Below are positions 11,677 to 23,900 of a DNA stretch of 64,000 bases, one piece after another. Under the pieces are notes generated by a model that worked only from the letters and a program-made list of their open reading frames with translations, made no database searches and had not been told where the DNA came from. Source of the DNA: Azolla caroliniana. Its lineage: Eukaryota; Polypodiophyta. How positions within the stretch are numbered: the first letter of the stretch is position 1; every line of letters starts with the position of its first letter. Where the stretch lies: NCBI GenBank assembly GCA_043228905.1, contig JBHGNT010000002.1:17670001-17734000 (forward strand), written 5' to 3'. Position numbers and translations under genes: made by a program.

Positions 11677-12949
11677 ATTTGTAAGAACAAAGACTCGAAA
11701 TCTACACCTCTCTACATATACTTATAATTCTTAACCACTAAGCTACTACAAGTTACTTATTATTATTATTATTTATTTATTTATACACTACTTCATGAGA
11801 TGTGCGTGGAACCTCGGTTTTTCGCACACTGCACACGCTACACCATGACATCCACCCCCACGAAACCGCACATCCTGTGACATGTGCTAGAGAAAAGTGA
11901 TGTGGTGAGGTCAAAGGTTGTCAACCGTTGTTTTCTTTCCTTCTTTGCATCTTGCCCACGCGAAATCAACCATGAGCTTCGACATAATCCCTTCTTCATC
12001 CGCCTTTGTCCTCCCCTATCTCTCTTTCACGTTGGGTTCACCAATGTCGCAATATTTCACGTGCGCGTGTCGCTTGAACGGGACCACTGGGGCCTTGGAC
12101 CGGGGAGACAAAAGTAGTGAGGAAGTGGGAGATTAAGACAAAGACATGGGGAAATATACATAAGTTTTGATATATAATTAGGGTTTTTGTTTTTATGTTT
12201 TACAATTGTTAGGCTTGACACCACGATTTTGGTGGTTATTACAATAATTGGTTATAAATCAACCAAAGGGGCTAAAATAAACCAGCGAAGGAGAGTCTAG
12301 TGGGCTCCGAGTCTGACTACTTCCAACGGCTATGTTGCCTCGATTCGGAGTAGCTCCCGTGCCACTACAACCTCCCTTACGCCACCGGTTACCGAGTTGA
12401 CTACCACCGAGATGCCGAAGAAACCATTCTTTAAGAAATCCAAACCCTAAAATATCCCGAGTAAGAAGTAGAATAATAGAAGTAAACTAACAAACCCTAA
12501 AATTCCAAGTTCTCTAATATGATGAGGAGGTAGAAGAAGCTTTGAAACCCCAAGTCTAGAAGGAAAAGAAGCAGGAGAACGGGAGGCTACAAAACCCTAA
12601 CTCAAGAAGAAGAGGAGAAGAAGATGAAAACCTAGTGGTACACCCCTAAGGCAAAATGGGCAACCCCCAAATAAGCCCTACCCTCCTCTCTTATAGAGGA
12701 AAGAGGAGCTTATTTTAACATTACATGCTTTTTTATTTTATTTCCTTTATCACAAAAATGGAAGGGGAGCCAAATACTCCTTGATTTCTAGGAAAAGAGA
12801 CTCAAACTCTACACCACTCTACATATACTTATCAGTTTTAACCACTAATCTACTACAAGTTACTTATTATTATTATTTATTATACATTATTTCATGAGGT
12901 GTGCGTGGAACCTCACTTTTTCTCAAATTGCACACGCTACACCACGACA
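11677..12949 (-). mobile_element. Small non-autonomous LTR element, TRIM-like
   Basis: Two related LTR sequences bracket only 194 bp. The right LTR is 12045-12949 (905 bp). The left copy is cut by C2 and survives as 11677-11850. The interior (11851-12044) has a purine tract beside the left LTR (GGGGGTGGA on the reverse strand) and a primer-site-like TTGGTGAACCCAACGTGAA beside the right one. It carries no open frame of note. It therefore has only the signals for reverse transcription, and G4-type enzymes are the natural donors. It sits in gypsy G3. Confidence 0.7.
11692..11745 (-). repeat. tRNA-like Pol III boxes in TRIM-like LTR
   Basis: On the reverse strand, box A TAGCTTAGTGG (11735-11745) is a perfect match to TRGYNNANNGG. 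Box B TTTCGAGTC (11692-11700) matches 8 of 9. A diverged second copy lies in the other LTR at about 12790-12850. The placement is near the 5' end of the LTR, in sense orientation. Confidence 0.55.
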
Positions 12950-15320
12950 TCGGTTTGTGCAACTGCTGGTTTGAAAGGTCTGACAAAGTCGAGACCCCAT
13001 TTTTGAAATGGCTCCAATGGTAATACCAGCTGATGCGGCATCCTATCTTTGTCGGTGGATTGTCTAGTCCGCTGACATAAATCTGCCAGATCTTCCTCCA
13101 TGTTCGTGGTTGCGATGATGTTGACTCTAAAAAGTTGAGCATCGGGGAAATCATCTTAAATACTCCTATACTCGACTCTCCCAATTCTAGTCTACTCAAA
13201 TTGTCGGTGACTGAATACTATACCCCTGGCCGATGAAGTATGTTGAATTCAAACTCTTGTGGCAACAATGTCCATTGGGCTAGTTTTTCTGTCAACTCCT
13301 ATTTGGACACTAAATATAATAATGCTAAATGGTCCACATGAATTGTGAATTTCTAACCCAACAAGTAGTGACGAAATTGATTGATACTATATATCATCCC
13401 GAGAGCCTCGCATTTAGTTGTTGAGTAATTTCGTTCAGCCGTTGAGAGCTTCTGACTCGCGTAGTACACTGGTCTATCCCAGTTTCGCTCCATCAGCTAC
13501 ATTAATGACCTTCTGATTGCTACATCGGATTCGTCGACAAACACATGAAAAGGCTTCTGCCACTCCGGCGGTTGTACAACTGGCACCCTTAGTAAGCATC
13601 TTCTTGAGGCAACCATAGGCATCTTGCTCCGCATTTGTCTATTGAAAGGGTGTTTTATGTACTACCACATTAGTGAGATACCGAATCATCCGACAATGCC
13701 ATCGGATTTGGCCCAAAAATCTACTGAGAGCCTTAGCATTAGTTAGAGCTGGAGCTTCTAGTATCGTCTTCACCTTGTCGGGATCGACTGCAATTCCTTC
13801 CCGACAAACGATATAGCCGAGCAACATACCACAGGTTACTCCAAATGCACATTTAGCAAGATTGAGACTAAGTTGACCTTGTCGACACCATTCTAGACAT
13901 AGTCATAAATGCTCAAAATGATCGGTTTTCTACTATACACAGAAAAGTAATCAAGGAATACATGCAAAAATGCAAGGATATAATCACTGAAAATTTCTTA
14001 AATAACTCTCTGAAATGTCGTCGGAGCTGTTTTTAATCCGAACATCATTACGATTGCGACAAATACTCCCCATTCCGTGACAAAGGCTGTTTTTCCTGAT
14101 CTTGTGGATGCATTCGAACCTGATTGTAGCCACTAAAGCCATCCAAAAAGTTGTAATTTCCGTCACTTGCCACCACATCTATTAACAGAAATGCATTTGT
14201 TATTCTGGCCGCATTAAGCTTCCTATAGTCGAGACATATACCCAGATCTTTCCATTTTTCTTGGGTACGACTACAGTTGGACATACCAAGTTTCCTTTTT
14301 TTATTGGTTGAATAAAACCGACTCTGAGGAGTTTGTCGATTTCTTCCTTGACTTTCACAGCATAGTTCAGACTTAGTTAGTACAGACATTGTTGTACCGG
14401 CTTTGCATCCTTCTGTAAATTTATCTGATGTTGATAGAATGCTGGATCTAATCCCTTCATGTTTTCAAATGACCAAGCAAACACATATTTATATTAACAT
14501 AGTAGACAAGTCATCTTCGTTTTATCCGCCGACTCCATTTCTTTGGCTATTAGAATGGTCTTTGGTTCGGCATTGGCCTCGGCCTCGACTAAATTTAATT
14601 CTTCAAGGTGCCGATGCCTGAACTCTTTGGGACACCTGCATCTCCCTTTCTGTGGCAGTCGTAATTCCTTGAATGTTTTGTCATCCACATCAAACTTCTT
14701 CTTCTTTATCTTCCTCCCCCATATAAGGAGTAAGTGTCTCTAATATGTCTACTTCGAATAGTGGAATGATCTTCAGGTTGTCTTCAAAATATATTTCTTG
14801 TTCAGCCTCATCCAAACCTTCCATCATATTTACGGCTTTTGCATGAACTGCGAAACACTGTTGAGTCATGCTGACCTTTTCCTGTGTTGACACCCGAATT
14901 TTATTCTTTCACCTTTCGGAATGTTAAGGTGTTCTTGTTCCAATTCTGTTTAATATTTGCTGCTTTTAGCCAAGCTCTGCCCAATAGTAATGGAATGCAC
15001 CAGATGCCTCCAAATGAAGTACTACTACCGAGATTTGAAAAGTGAGACCCCCTATAATGACATCTAACTGACAAATTAATCCCATCGGTCGGACTGTACT
15101 TGTGTCGGCCATTCTTAACTAGAAAGGACATGCATCCCATTTGGTAATTCCAAGCCAATCACATGTGATCTTATTCATCACAATTACTCCTAATCCGTCG
15201 TCGACAATAGTGTTAGTGACTTCCTGGCCCCAAATTATTACTTTTATTGATGGGCTCTGTTCATCCATTATGATCGGTCCGACAATTGGATTGCTATAAT
15301 TTAGCAATGTCAATTTTTTG
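12950..15320 (-). pseudogene. G3 protease, reverse transcriptase, integrase fragments
   Basis: Reading the reverse strand, 15313-15119 holds a retropepsin-like VDDGLGVIVMN, where the family usually has DDGSGVNVM. Then comes GRAWLKAANIKQNWNKNTLT, then an RT with CLDYRKLNAA and FLDGFSGYNQVRMHPQDQEK (14389-14048). Positions 13827-13639 give the RT thumb (GYIVCREGIAVDPDKVKTIL). RNase H-like and integrase traces follow to 12950. Many stops and frame changes. Non-functional. Confidence 0.7.
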
Positions 15321-15516
15321 GTTCCATTTTGCTATCATGATATGGCAAGACTCGAACCCATGACCTTATGTTGTATGGGTTGAGCTCTTGACCATTATAC
15401 CATCTATTGTAATACGTAAGATATTATTTTCATTTAAGTTTTATTATAGGAAATTAATTTATATTCCAGATTTCTCTGGAACATTCTAGAAGCTTCAAGA
15501 TTACTCCTAAGAACAC

Positions 15517-15561
15517 TATAAAAGAAGGCACTAGGCATTATTTTGAACCAAATTGGTTCAA
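15517..15561 (+). promoter_or_regulatory. LTR promoter and predicted RNA 5' end of chromovirus A
   Basis: TATAAAA sits at 15517-15523. About 33 nt downstream is AAATTGGTTCAA (15550-15561), exactly complementary to the primer site at 17072-17083. The spacing fits a TATA-driven start at or next to this 12-mer. The 12-mer is half of a palindrome (TTGAACCAAATTGGTTCAA). Confidence 0.6.
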
Positions 15562-15657
15562 CACCAGTCTTAAGCCTCATAGCCCTTTTGTACTTATTCT
15601 TCACATAATATATCCACTATTATCATCATCATCTCTCTCTCTCTCTCTCTCTCTCTA

Positions 15658-16897
15658 AAATTTATGAAGCTTATGAAGGCATTGGAAAATTTTTGCATGC
15701 ATACTAAATTAAGTGTCAATAGCTCTAAAACAAAGATTATGCTTGTGAAGAGCCAAAAAAGAGATAAACCATGCATTATGTACAACAATGAGCCACTTGA
15801 ATGTGTGGAAAGCTTCAAATATCTTGGCCTTGAAGTTCCTTCAAATCATAGATGGAATGAATGTGCTACACGCCGCTTAGAGGCGGGCAAGCGAGCATAC
15901 TATGCATTTGAGAACACATGCAATCTTGGAGATATTAAGTGTTGGGTCCTCAAGATATATCTTTTCGACACTTTGGTGATACCAGTTCTTCTCTATGGGG
16001 TGGAAGTATGGGGCGGCAACATCCCTAAATCTATGTGGAAAGAGTTTGAAAATGTCCAAAAGCATTTTCTTACCAAGTTTCTATAAGTTAAGAAACAAAC
16101 ACCCTACACCCTCCTCCTCCTTGAGACGGCATCGCTTCCCATTGAGATCATGGCCATGGAAAGGGTTGTTGAATACATGCTTAAGGTTCAAAAAAGTCCC
16201 TCACATCGACTTCCTAGAATTGCGTGGGAAGCAAGCAAAAAGATCCAAAAGACTCATAAAAGCAAAATTTTGTGTTCCGGTTGGATGCAAGATATAGAAA
16301 AAGGGTTTGGTACATGGGATACGAGACACTTGCTTCATGATGCATCATTAGATTCCTCTATAAACGAGGCATTTTTGCAACGCTAATGTATCATGACATG
16401 GTACAAATGTGGAGGCTCACGCTTCACACATTATACTACACATGTTGCACCTAACTACAAAACCATATTCTCTGCGGAACGGGGAAATCGTACACATCCA
16501 TACATGTTAGAGCCCATACCGTTATCTGCCATTCGAACCATTGCTTCCATGCGACTTAGCTCACATGCATTGCGATGTGAAACGGGGCGTTGGGGTACAA
16601 GTGATGAGAGTGGTCGACTATGCGCACTTTGCCCTAAACAAGTTCGCGAGTCTGAGTATCACACTTTGATACAATGCTCTGCCTTTGATCATATTCGACC
16701 ATGCTTTCCACATCTCTTCGATCGAGCCCAATCTTTGCATGAATTCCTCTCATAACCACATTGTGCACGCTCGATTGTAACATTCATTGGTAAAGTTCTT
16801 GAACATCGAGAGTCACTAATCACTTTCACACGTATCACGTGAAATGTAATATTTTTGGTCTCATAGGTCATATTTGACCTCCGAAGACGATAATATA

Positions 16898-16933
<36 letters not shown>

Positions 16934-16935
16934 CT
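15658..16935 (+). mobile_element. LINE fragment A inside 5' LTR CT tract
   Basis: A 5'-truncated non-LTR retrotransposon lies between CT-rich LTR halves. It encodes the end of a reverse transcriptase (NSSKTKIMLV, then SFKYLGLEV) and a C-terminal cysteine cluster near CALCPKQVRESEYH. Stops at about 16084 and 16384 break the frame. Its 3' end is a short hairpin region (AGGTCATATTTGACCT near 16866) followed by a TCTA repeat, typical of LINEs that end in short tandem repeats. Confidence 0.8.
15664..16755 (+). pseudogene. LINE ORF2 C-terminal fragment (RT end)
   Basis: Residues near the start match the RT thumb boundary (KLSVNSSKTKIM, FKYLGLEV). Next comes the LINE linker (LFDTLVIPVLLYGVEVWGG), then the C-terminal zinc-like motif CALCPKQVRESEYHTLIQC. 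Three pieces (15664-16086, 16150-16386, 16393-16755) are separated by single stops or small shifts. Catalytic RT motifs lie upstream of the truncation and are absent. Confidence 0.75.
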
Positions 16936-17138
16936 CGTCCTCGCTATCTCTCTCTATCCTCTTCTCTCTTCCTCTCTCAGGAGTCTTACGCAGTCCCATC
17001 CTCTTAGTACTAATAGTACTTCCCTTTTCCAGTACTAATTCTCTCTCTGTTTTAGTACTATTCTTGACAGTTTGAACCAATTTTTTCCTCAAGTCTACCT
17101 GTCACTTTTCCTCATCCTCCTACCCTTTTTCCTATACT

Positions 17139-18269
17139 ATGGCTATTGTTAGCGCCCAAGAATATCAATCCGTTTTCTCCGAGCTACAGTGTCTAAAAGA
17201 AAATTTTGTTGCCTTGGAACAAGAAAACCAACGGTTGATAGGGGATCTGCAACAAATTGCTCTCGAAGAACAACAAACGCAACAACAACATGGGGAGTTA
17301 GCGTTACGGGTACAACAACTCAAAGCAGCGTTGCAACAACAAGGATCATGTCCCCAAGGATTTCATAAAGAGCCCAAGATTGGACTTCCTGTGAAATTTG
17401 ATGGAACGCGATCACAATTCAGGGGATTCCTTAATCAGGTACGCTTAGTCATCCAAATGCATCTTTCCCGATACCCCACTGATGCATCCCGAGTCGGCCT
17501 AGTAATAGGCACGTTGCTGAGAGGCTCAACGTTAGCATGGTTTGCTCTGCTTCTAGAAAAATAATCGCCCTTGCTTAATAACTTTGAAGACTTTATTAGT
17601 GAGTTTAAAGCCTGCTTTGGAGATATCGATAGCATCCGGATGGCGATCAACAAAATCCGACGATTGCGTCAAGGCGATCGTCCAGCCTCTGCCTACGTGG
17701 TAGATTTCCGTCTACTCGCCTCAGATATCCCCTGGGATGACCAAGCACTAATGGAGCAGTTTTGCTACGACCTGCGAAACGATGTCAAAGATTTACTTTT
17801 AACCTTCCCCGAAGAACCAAAGTCTGTTACGGAGGCAATCAGTCGAGCGGTCTGATGCGACAACCGCCTTTTCGAACGACGTTCAGAACATCAATTACAA
17901 ATATCACGCTCTAGGTCGGAGCCCACTTACACCTCAGTCGTGGCTAAACCGTTTGCACGAGACATACCTCAAGCAATTACTCCGACACCGATGGAGATCG
18001 ACACCATGCATCGACGTGGCCCGTTATTGGAAGAAGAAAAGCAATGACGACGTGCAAATCGATTATGTCTTTATTGCGGTGGACGAGGGCATATCGCAAT
18101 CAATTGTCCCCATAGGCCAAGAAGACAGGGAAATCAAATCGTAGCCTGTACTAAACCCGAGTCAATTCTTCCCTTAGGAGTGTTTGATAGTATTAATAGT
18201 ACTAATAGCCCAAGTATCTCAAACAAATTTGAAATCCTTAGTCAATTAGATGAAGAGTTAAACGATTGA
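17139..18269 (+). pseudogene. Chromovirus A Gag
   Basis: Near-copy of the chromovirus B Gag. It starts with a Q/E-rich coiled coil (residues about 10-70). The capsid core follows with GLPVKFDGTRSQFRGFLNQV and later LLNNFEDFISEFKACFGD. A stop at about 17562 and another at about 17853 plus a frame change before the zinc knuckle break it. It ends at TGA 18267-18269 just after a GTTAAAC heptamer (18257-18263), as in B. The start was chosen at ATG 17139, matching B's start after the same leader. Confidence 0.8.
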
Positions 18270-20452
18270 GTCCAGCCAAAATAAGAGTTGTTTGGTTGGA
18301 CAACCCTAGATCTGTACAGCCCATTAGTGGTTCCATTCCCTCCAAGCAAGTTAGCAATGTGTTCCTAGCCCAAGTCATGGTTAGTACTAAAAGTATTCCC
18401 CCAAGCAAGTGGAATTTCTAGGCTACGTCATCTCCTCAAAGGGCATCTCCATGGATCTAGCTAAAGTCCAAACTGTGCTAGAGTGGCAAATTCCACGGTC
18501 GGTACGAGATGTACAATGTTTTCTAGGTTTTGCTAATTTCTACCGCAAGTTTATACAAGATTACTCGAAGATTATTTTACCTCTCACACAACTTACGAAG
18601 AAGGGACAAGCATTTCTTTGGTCCAATGAGGCAGACATGGCTTTTCGGCATCTTAAGAAAACCTTTACATCAGCTCCTATTCTAGCTCATGTGGATACAA
18701 ACAAACCATTCATCATGGAGGCCGACACATCGGATTTCACCCTCAGTAGCATCCTTTCTCAACAAGGAGATAAAGAAGCGTTACATCCTGTGGCTTTTCA
18801 TTCACGCAAATTCGATATCGCGGAATTCAACTACGAAATACATGACAAGGAATTATTAGCCATCGTGGATTACTTTGTGAAATGGTGGCATTTCTTAGAG
18901 GGCTCTCCACATCAGGTCATCTTCTTTAGTGATCACAAAAAACTTGCTTATTTCTAGAACGCTCGGATGCTAAATTGACGGAAAGCTCAGTGGGCTGAAT
19001 TCCACATGCGTTTTGACTTCAAAATCACATATCAACCGGGGAAGCAGCAAGGAAAAGCAGATGCGCTATCACGGCGTTCATATCTTGCATCCCGTCCTGG
19101 TGATCTAGCATTTGATAATCAAAAGCAAGTTATCTTGGGACCAACACGATTGCACACAATGCGGATTTTTCACACCCCAATGGACTCCCGGATTACCGAT
19201 GCCATACGTGCGAACTTGAAGGCAGACAGTTTTGCTCAAGACATTTTGGCGCACATTGATACCTCTCGGTCATTCTGTTCCCAGTCTCAACAACCAAGTA
19301 TGGTGACACCATCCATATGGCTTGTTGGTACCCTTACCGATTCCAAGTAAGCGGTGGCAGTCTATTTGTCTTGATTTTATCACAGATCTATCGGTCTCGA
19401 AGGGGTTCGATGCTATCTTGACCTTCGTCGATCGATATACTAAGATGGCACATTTTGTGCCGTGTACTAAGGCCATCATTAGCGAGGAAACCGCCGCCCT
19501 TGTCATACGTGAGGTATTTCGGCATCATGGCCTCCCATATAGTATCATCAGTGACCGAGGACCTCAATTCGTCTCCAAATTTTGGCAGCATCTCTTCAAG
19601 ATGCTCAAGGTCTCTTGCAACCTCTCCTCCGGCTACCATTCCCAGACTAATGGGCAGGCGGAACGAACAAACCAAACGTTGGAACAATATCTCCGGTGTT
19701 TTCTGAGTTATCAACAAGACGACTCGGTCGAGATTCTCCACTTTGCGGAGTTTGCATATAATAATGTTGTTCACTCCTCGATTCGGGTCTCCCCATTTTA
19801 TGCTTATACCGGTTCTCATCCTCGCTGGTCGGTGATCGACACCCTGGAGCTACCTACCAATCCTCGTGTCGAGGATCATGTGGAGAGGCTACGCAAGATC
19901 TAGATGGATCTCTTTACTCATCTTCATCATGCTCAACACACACAAAAGACTTATGCGGATCGTCATCAGCTTCCCTCCTCTTTTGCCATCAGAGATCAAG
20001 TATGGTTGTTACGTCGTCACATCAAGACTACTCGACCGTGCGACAAGTTGGATTATCGACAACTCGGTCCTTTCCATATTACTAGTAAGGTTAATGATGT
20101 CACGTTCCGCCTTGATCTCCCTCCGCATCTTCAGATACATCCAGATTTCTATAGCTCTTTTCTTGAATCTTATAAAGCAAACACTATTCCCGATCGTGTG
20201 ACACCACCGCCGCTCCTGCTTGAGTTGGAAGCCGGCCCAGAGTATGAAGTTGTTGCCGTCCTCAATTCCAAACTTGTTCGCAACAAACTTTATTATTTGG
20301 TCGATTGGCTCGGCTATAGTCCGAGCGAACGTACTTGGGAACCCATCGCCAATGCTCAGGATCTTCTTGTTGAGTTCCACCGAAAGTATCCGGCCAAACC
20401 CAGTCCGCAATTAGCGCCGACTCGTTCCACTCGAACGCATGACCTTATGTTA
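18270..20452 (+). pseudogene. Chromovirus A pol with two large deletions, chromodomain kept
   Basis: The protease start (to about 18400) is fused directly to the RT thumb (EFLGYVISSKGISMDLAKVQ). This loses about 1.1 kb that in B holds the rest of protease and the RT catalytic YLDD. RNase H follows (MEADTSDFTLSSIL, then DKELLAIVDYF) with stops near 18957. A second deletion near 19295 removes the integrase HHCC zinc region. The integrase core keeps SDRGPQFVSKFW and NGQAERTNQTLEQYL. The C-terminus has a chromodomain (YYLVDWLGYSPSERTWEP). It cannot make active enzymes. Confidence 0.85.
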
Positions 20453-21778
20453 TATGGGTCGAGCTCTTGATCATTATACCATCTATTGTAATATGTAGGA
20501 TATTATTTTCATTAAGTTTCATTAGAGAAAATTATCATGGCAAAACTCGACCCCATGACCTTATGTTATATGAGTCGAGCTCTTGACCATTATACCATCT
20601 ATTGTAATACGTAAGATATTATTTTCATTTAAGTTTTATTATAGGAAATTAATGTATATTCCAGATTTCTCTGGAACATTCTAGAAGCTCCAGGATTACT
20701 CCAGAGAACACTATAAAAGAAGGCACTAGGCATTATTTTGAACCAAATTGGTTCAACACCAGTCTTAAGCCTCATAGCCCTTTTGTACTTATTCTTCACA
20801 TAATATATCCTCTATTATCATCATCATCTTTCTCTCTCTCTCTCTCTCTCTCTCTTCCTCGCTATCTCTCTCTCTCACCAACTTGAGATTGAGAATGGCC
20901 GTACTAGTGGAGTCCCTAGGGAGGAAAGGATATGTAGTTAATGTCACATAGAGATAGAGGATGAGTACCACTTTACATGCAAGTGTCCAACCTATGCCGA
21001 GATAAGGGCAAAATACCAAGACATACTTGGTTCGTCTCCCACCCTCCCCAAACTATTAGACACTCTAGATATAAAGGAATTAGGCAAATACATTCTAGAG
21101 CTAAAACAACACACAGAGAATAAGTTACAAAATGTTGGCAATAATGTTGCTAATGATCACGAACATGGAACAAATGAAGTTTTTCAGGAACAGGGGGAGA
21201 CAACGAATGTCGACACACTTGCACCACTAGGCCTTTCCATTGATGAGGTAGAAAACCAGAGAAGAACCAGACGTCCTCGAGTGCTGGGTTTCAAAGCAAC
21301 TCGATGTGATGTGGAAGCAATATTGAAAATAAGGGAACGTGAGCTACACCACCTAGAAGCCATGGCTAGGGCACTCTCTACATTGGAACCACGGGTCACA
21401 CCCACATCAAGACGCTTTGACCCCCCACTTCTTTTCGAGAGGCTTGGGTGGAAATAAAATTAGGCTTAGTGTATAGTCATTTCGAGTATACTACGTATTG
21501 TACACTACTAGAACTCTTTTAGTTTAAGTTCTATTTTTTACTTAATTTTATTTTAGTTATGATGACTGGATAAATACTCTTTTGTTGTAAACCAATTGTC
21601 TCATGGGCCAAATTTGGCCTTAGAAGACGTTAATATATCTTTCTTTCTTTCTTTCTTTCTTTCTCTCCTCTTCTCTCTTCCTCTCTCGGGAGTCTTACAC
21701 AGTCCCGTCCTCTTAGTACTAATAGTACTTCCCTTTTCCAGTACTAATTCTCTCTTTGTTTTAGTACTATTCCTGACA
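20430..21778 (+). repeat. Chromovirus A 3' LTR with duplicated head and LINE insertion
   Basis: The first 100 bp or so of the LTR occur twice in tandem: 20430-20540, lacking the true LTR start and polypurine tract, and again from about 20535. Promoter TATAAAA is near 20713, followed by the same palindrome as in the 5' LTR. LINE fragment B splits the CT tract at about 20877-21665. The LTR ends CTGACA at 21778. Confidence 0.75.
20877..21665 (+). mobile_element. LINE fragment B inside 3' LTR CT tract
   Basis: A second 5'-truncated LINE in the same microsatellite of the other LTR, a few tens of bases away in LTR terms. It carries only the extreme C-terminus of the LINE protein (open to TAA 21455-21457), with IEDEYHFTCKCPTYAEIRAK resembling the cysteine cluster of fragment A. 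The 3' end has hairpin GGGCCAAATTTGGCCT near 21605, then a TTTC repeat. Confidence 0.75.
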
Positions 21779-22316
21779 TTTGCACAATGATCGTCGCAAC
21801 CTTTTTTGTGAACCTGGGCACTAATTTTAACAATCTGGCCAAAGGTAGTGACACTTGGCAATCGGCCAAGATTTTCCATGTATGTTCATCCTTATAAAAG
21901 TTAATATGCGGAAGTTTTGACAAACCGGTTTATCCAAATAGGAATAGAAATAGAGACAGGTTTGAATGGAAGCTTGAATCATAGAGACAGAGAGAGCAGG
22001 ACAACATAAAATCAATTAAAAATAATAATATTTTGTAGATACAATGTGCTTAGTAAGAACTTTTATACAAGTCCTTCAAAGGACTGACAAGTACTTTAAT
22101 TCTCATACGAGCGACTGACATGGACTCCTAAAAATATGCCTACGTACTAGGCTAGATTTGTGGGCCTCTAACGGACTACCGGTGCCAATAAGATCCGTCT
22201 CTTTAATCCGGCTCCTGGGTCCGAATACCATCCGAACACCGATTTGGTTCTCTATTCTGGACTCCAATCTGCCTATGGCTGGTTCAACCGATAGGGATCC
22301 GGTTGAGCTTGTCCGC

Positions 22317-23900
22317 TCAACAATCCTTAGTTGTTGTCTTTGGTGCAGTTTGGCCGACTATCTGACCGTCGACCAACGCAACATTTTCCTGCAACATTTT
22401 GGCAACATTGTTATTATTAGCCTCATCAACCCATTCCTTACCTGCCTTTCGCACTGCTTCCTGCACCTCCCACTCTGATTGTTTGCCTTTACTACAAGTG
22501 GTTACTTGTTGTATTTCCGGTACCACCATATTTACTATCAGTGCCTTTCCTTTATCTTTCATCGGGCATTGATTTGCATAGTGCCCACCTCTTTTGCATA
22601 TGTAGCAATTTGGAACTGATGCGCGACTAGATTCTCCAATTTCATATTGAGGTTGACGAGCAACCTGAGATTTAGAATTATCTTTGTCTTTGGAATCATG
22701 TTGAAATTGTCGAGACCCTTTCGACTTTCGGTTGTCATTAAATCGGAAATTTGGTGGTAAATTATCCTCATTTCTTTTATAGTTATTGGACCTTCGGTCG
22801 TCCTAATTTCGACTTCCCTTTGGTAGTCCTGATCATAATTATTTCGATTATCCCATTGGTAGTCATTGTGATGATCCTCATCATATATGTCACCACGCTG
22901 ATAGTCACCATGTCGATTATCCTCTCAATAGCTATCATTCCACTGGTTATCATCTTGCCGCTCAGACTGATACCGGTTATCATAGTTTGGTTGATCGTCC
23001 TCAGGAGACCGATTTTGATTTTCCGGATAATTATTTTTAAGATGAATTTGCTGAACGGGTGTGATTGTTTTATTGAGTAGATTATACTCACATTGCTCGA
23101 CTGAATAAGCCTTGGAATGGCAAATCGTACAATGAGTGCATAGACTACACTCTATTGTCGAATGCCCTGTGTTGAGGCAAGTTGTACATTGAACAACTTG
23201 CTTGAATCAGAGCTCTTCTAATGTAGGTAAGGTACGACGTAACACAAACATGTTCATACTATTATTATTGTGTGTTTGATCCATTGCCAGAGCTTTATCT
23301 ACCTCTTGCTCTAGTGATTTATTCCGGAAATCGAACCTTTCTAAAGTTGTTCGAAGAGGTTCACGTATAGCGTCCAGGAAAATATCCTTCAATTCCTCTT
23401 CTGAAATTTTGAAATCGGATGAGAAACTATGATATTGTTTCATGTGACTCCTGATAGGCCGCATAGAACTGACCTATTACATCCTTCTGGGGAATCTGGT
23501 GATGAAACGATTGTGTGAATTTCGCAACTAATTGTTCGAACGAGTCGAATGCTTTTGGCCCATTCTAGGCATACCACTTTGCTGTCAAACCATCCAACGA
23601 GAGGACGAACTCAGTGATTTTTTATTTCTCCTCGGCTAATGCCGACAGTTGTTGTGCCACATGGTTCACTTCCCATGTGATTAAAAAATCTCTTATATGT
23701 GCTTCTGCATCAGCATCATCTCTGTATTTCGAGTAAGGGTATGACATATTGTCGTCTCCCCAAATTTTATAAAAAGAACCTTGATTAGACTGCTCCTCGT
23801 CTAAACAATTATCTGTTAAATCCGTGATTCTACTTCATTCCCGATCAGCTTATTCGAAATTGTCAGCACTACCTTCTCCTACGCGTTGAGTTTCTGTTCG
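22317..23900 (-). pseudogene. G3 Gag with CCHC knuckle
   Basis: The reverse strand encodes a retrotransposon Gag: SSDFKISEEELKDIFLDAIR at 23464-23207. Then comes a D/N/R-rich low-complexity part (22783-23091), then CYICKRGGHYANQC, a CX2CX4HX4C knuckle near 22575-22615. The C-terminal part runs open to 22317. Stops and shifts separate the pieces. The Gag of G2 (31.2-32.4 kb) is a relative. Confidence 0.7.

Larger units (their letters stand above)
15333..21778 (+). mobile_element. Chromovirus A: Ty3/gypsy with internal deletions
   Basis: Flanked by a perfect 5-bp duplication TTTGC (15328-15332 and 21779-21783). The 5' LTR runs 15333-17069 because a LINE fragment splits it. The 3' LTR ends at 21778 and is likewise split. 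The primer site is at 17072-17083. Gag is largely present, but protease plus the first half of RT, and the integrase zinc region, are deleted relative to chromovirus B. It is therefore a deletion derivative. The Gag and chromodomain types place it with Tcn1/Tf1/sushi-like chromoviruses. Confidence 0.9.
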
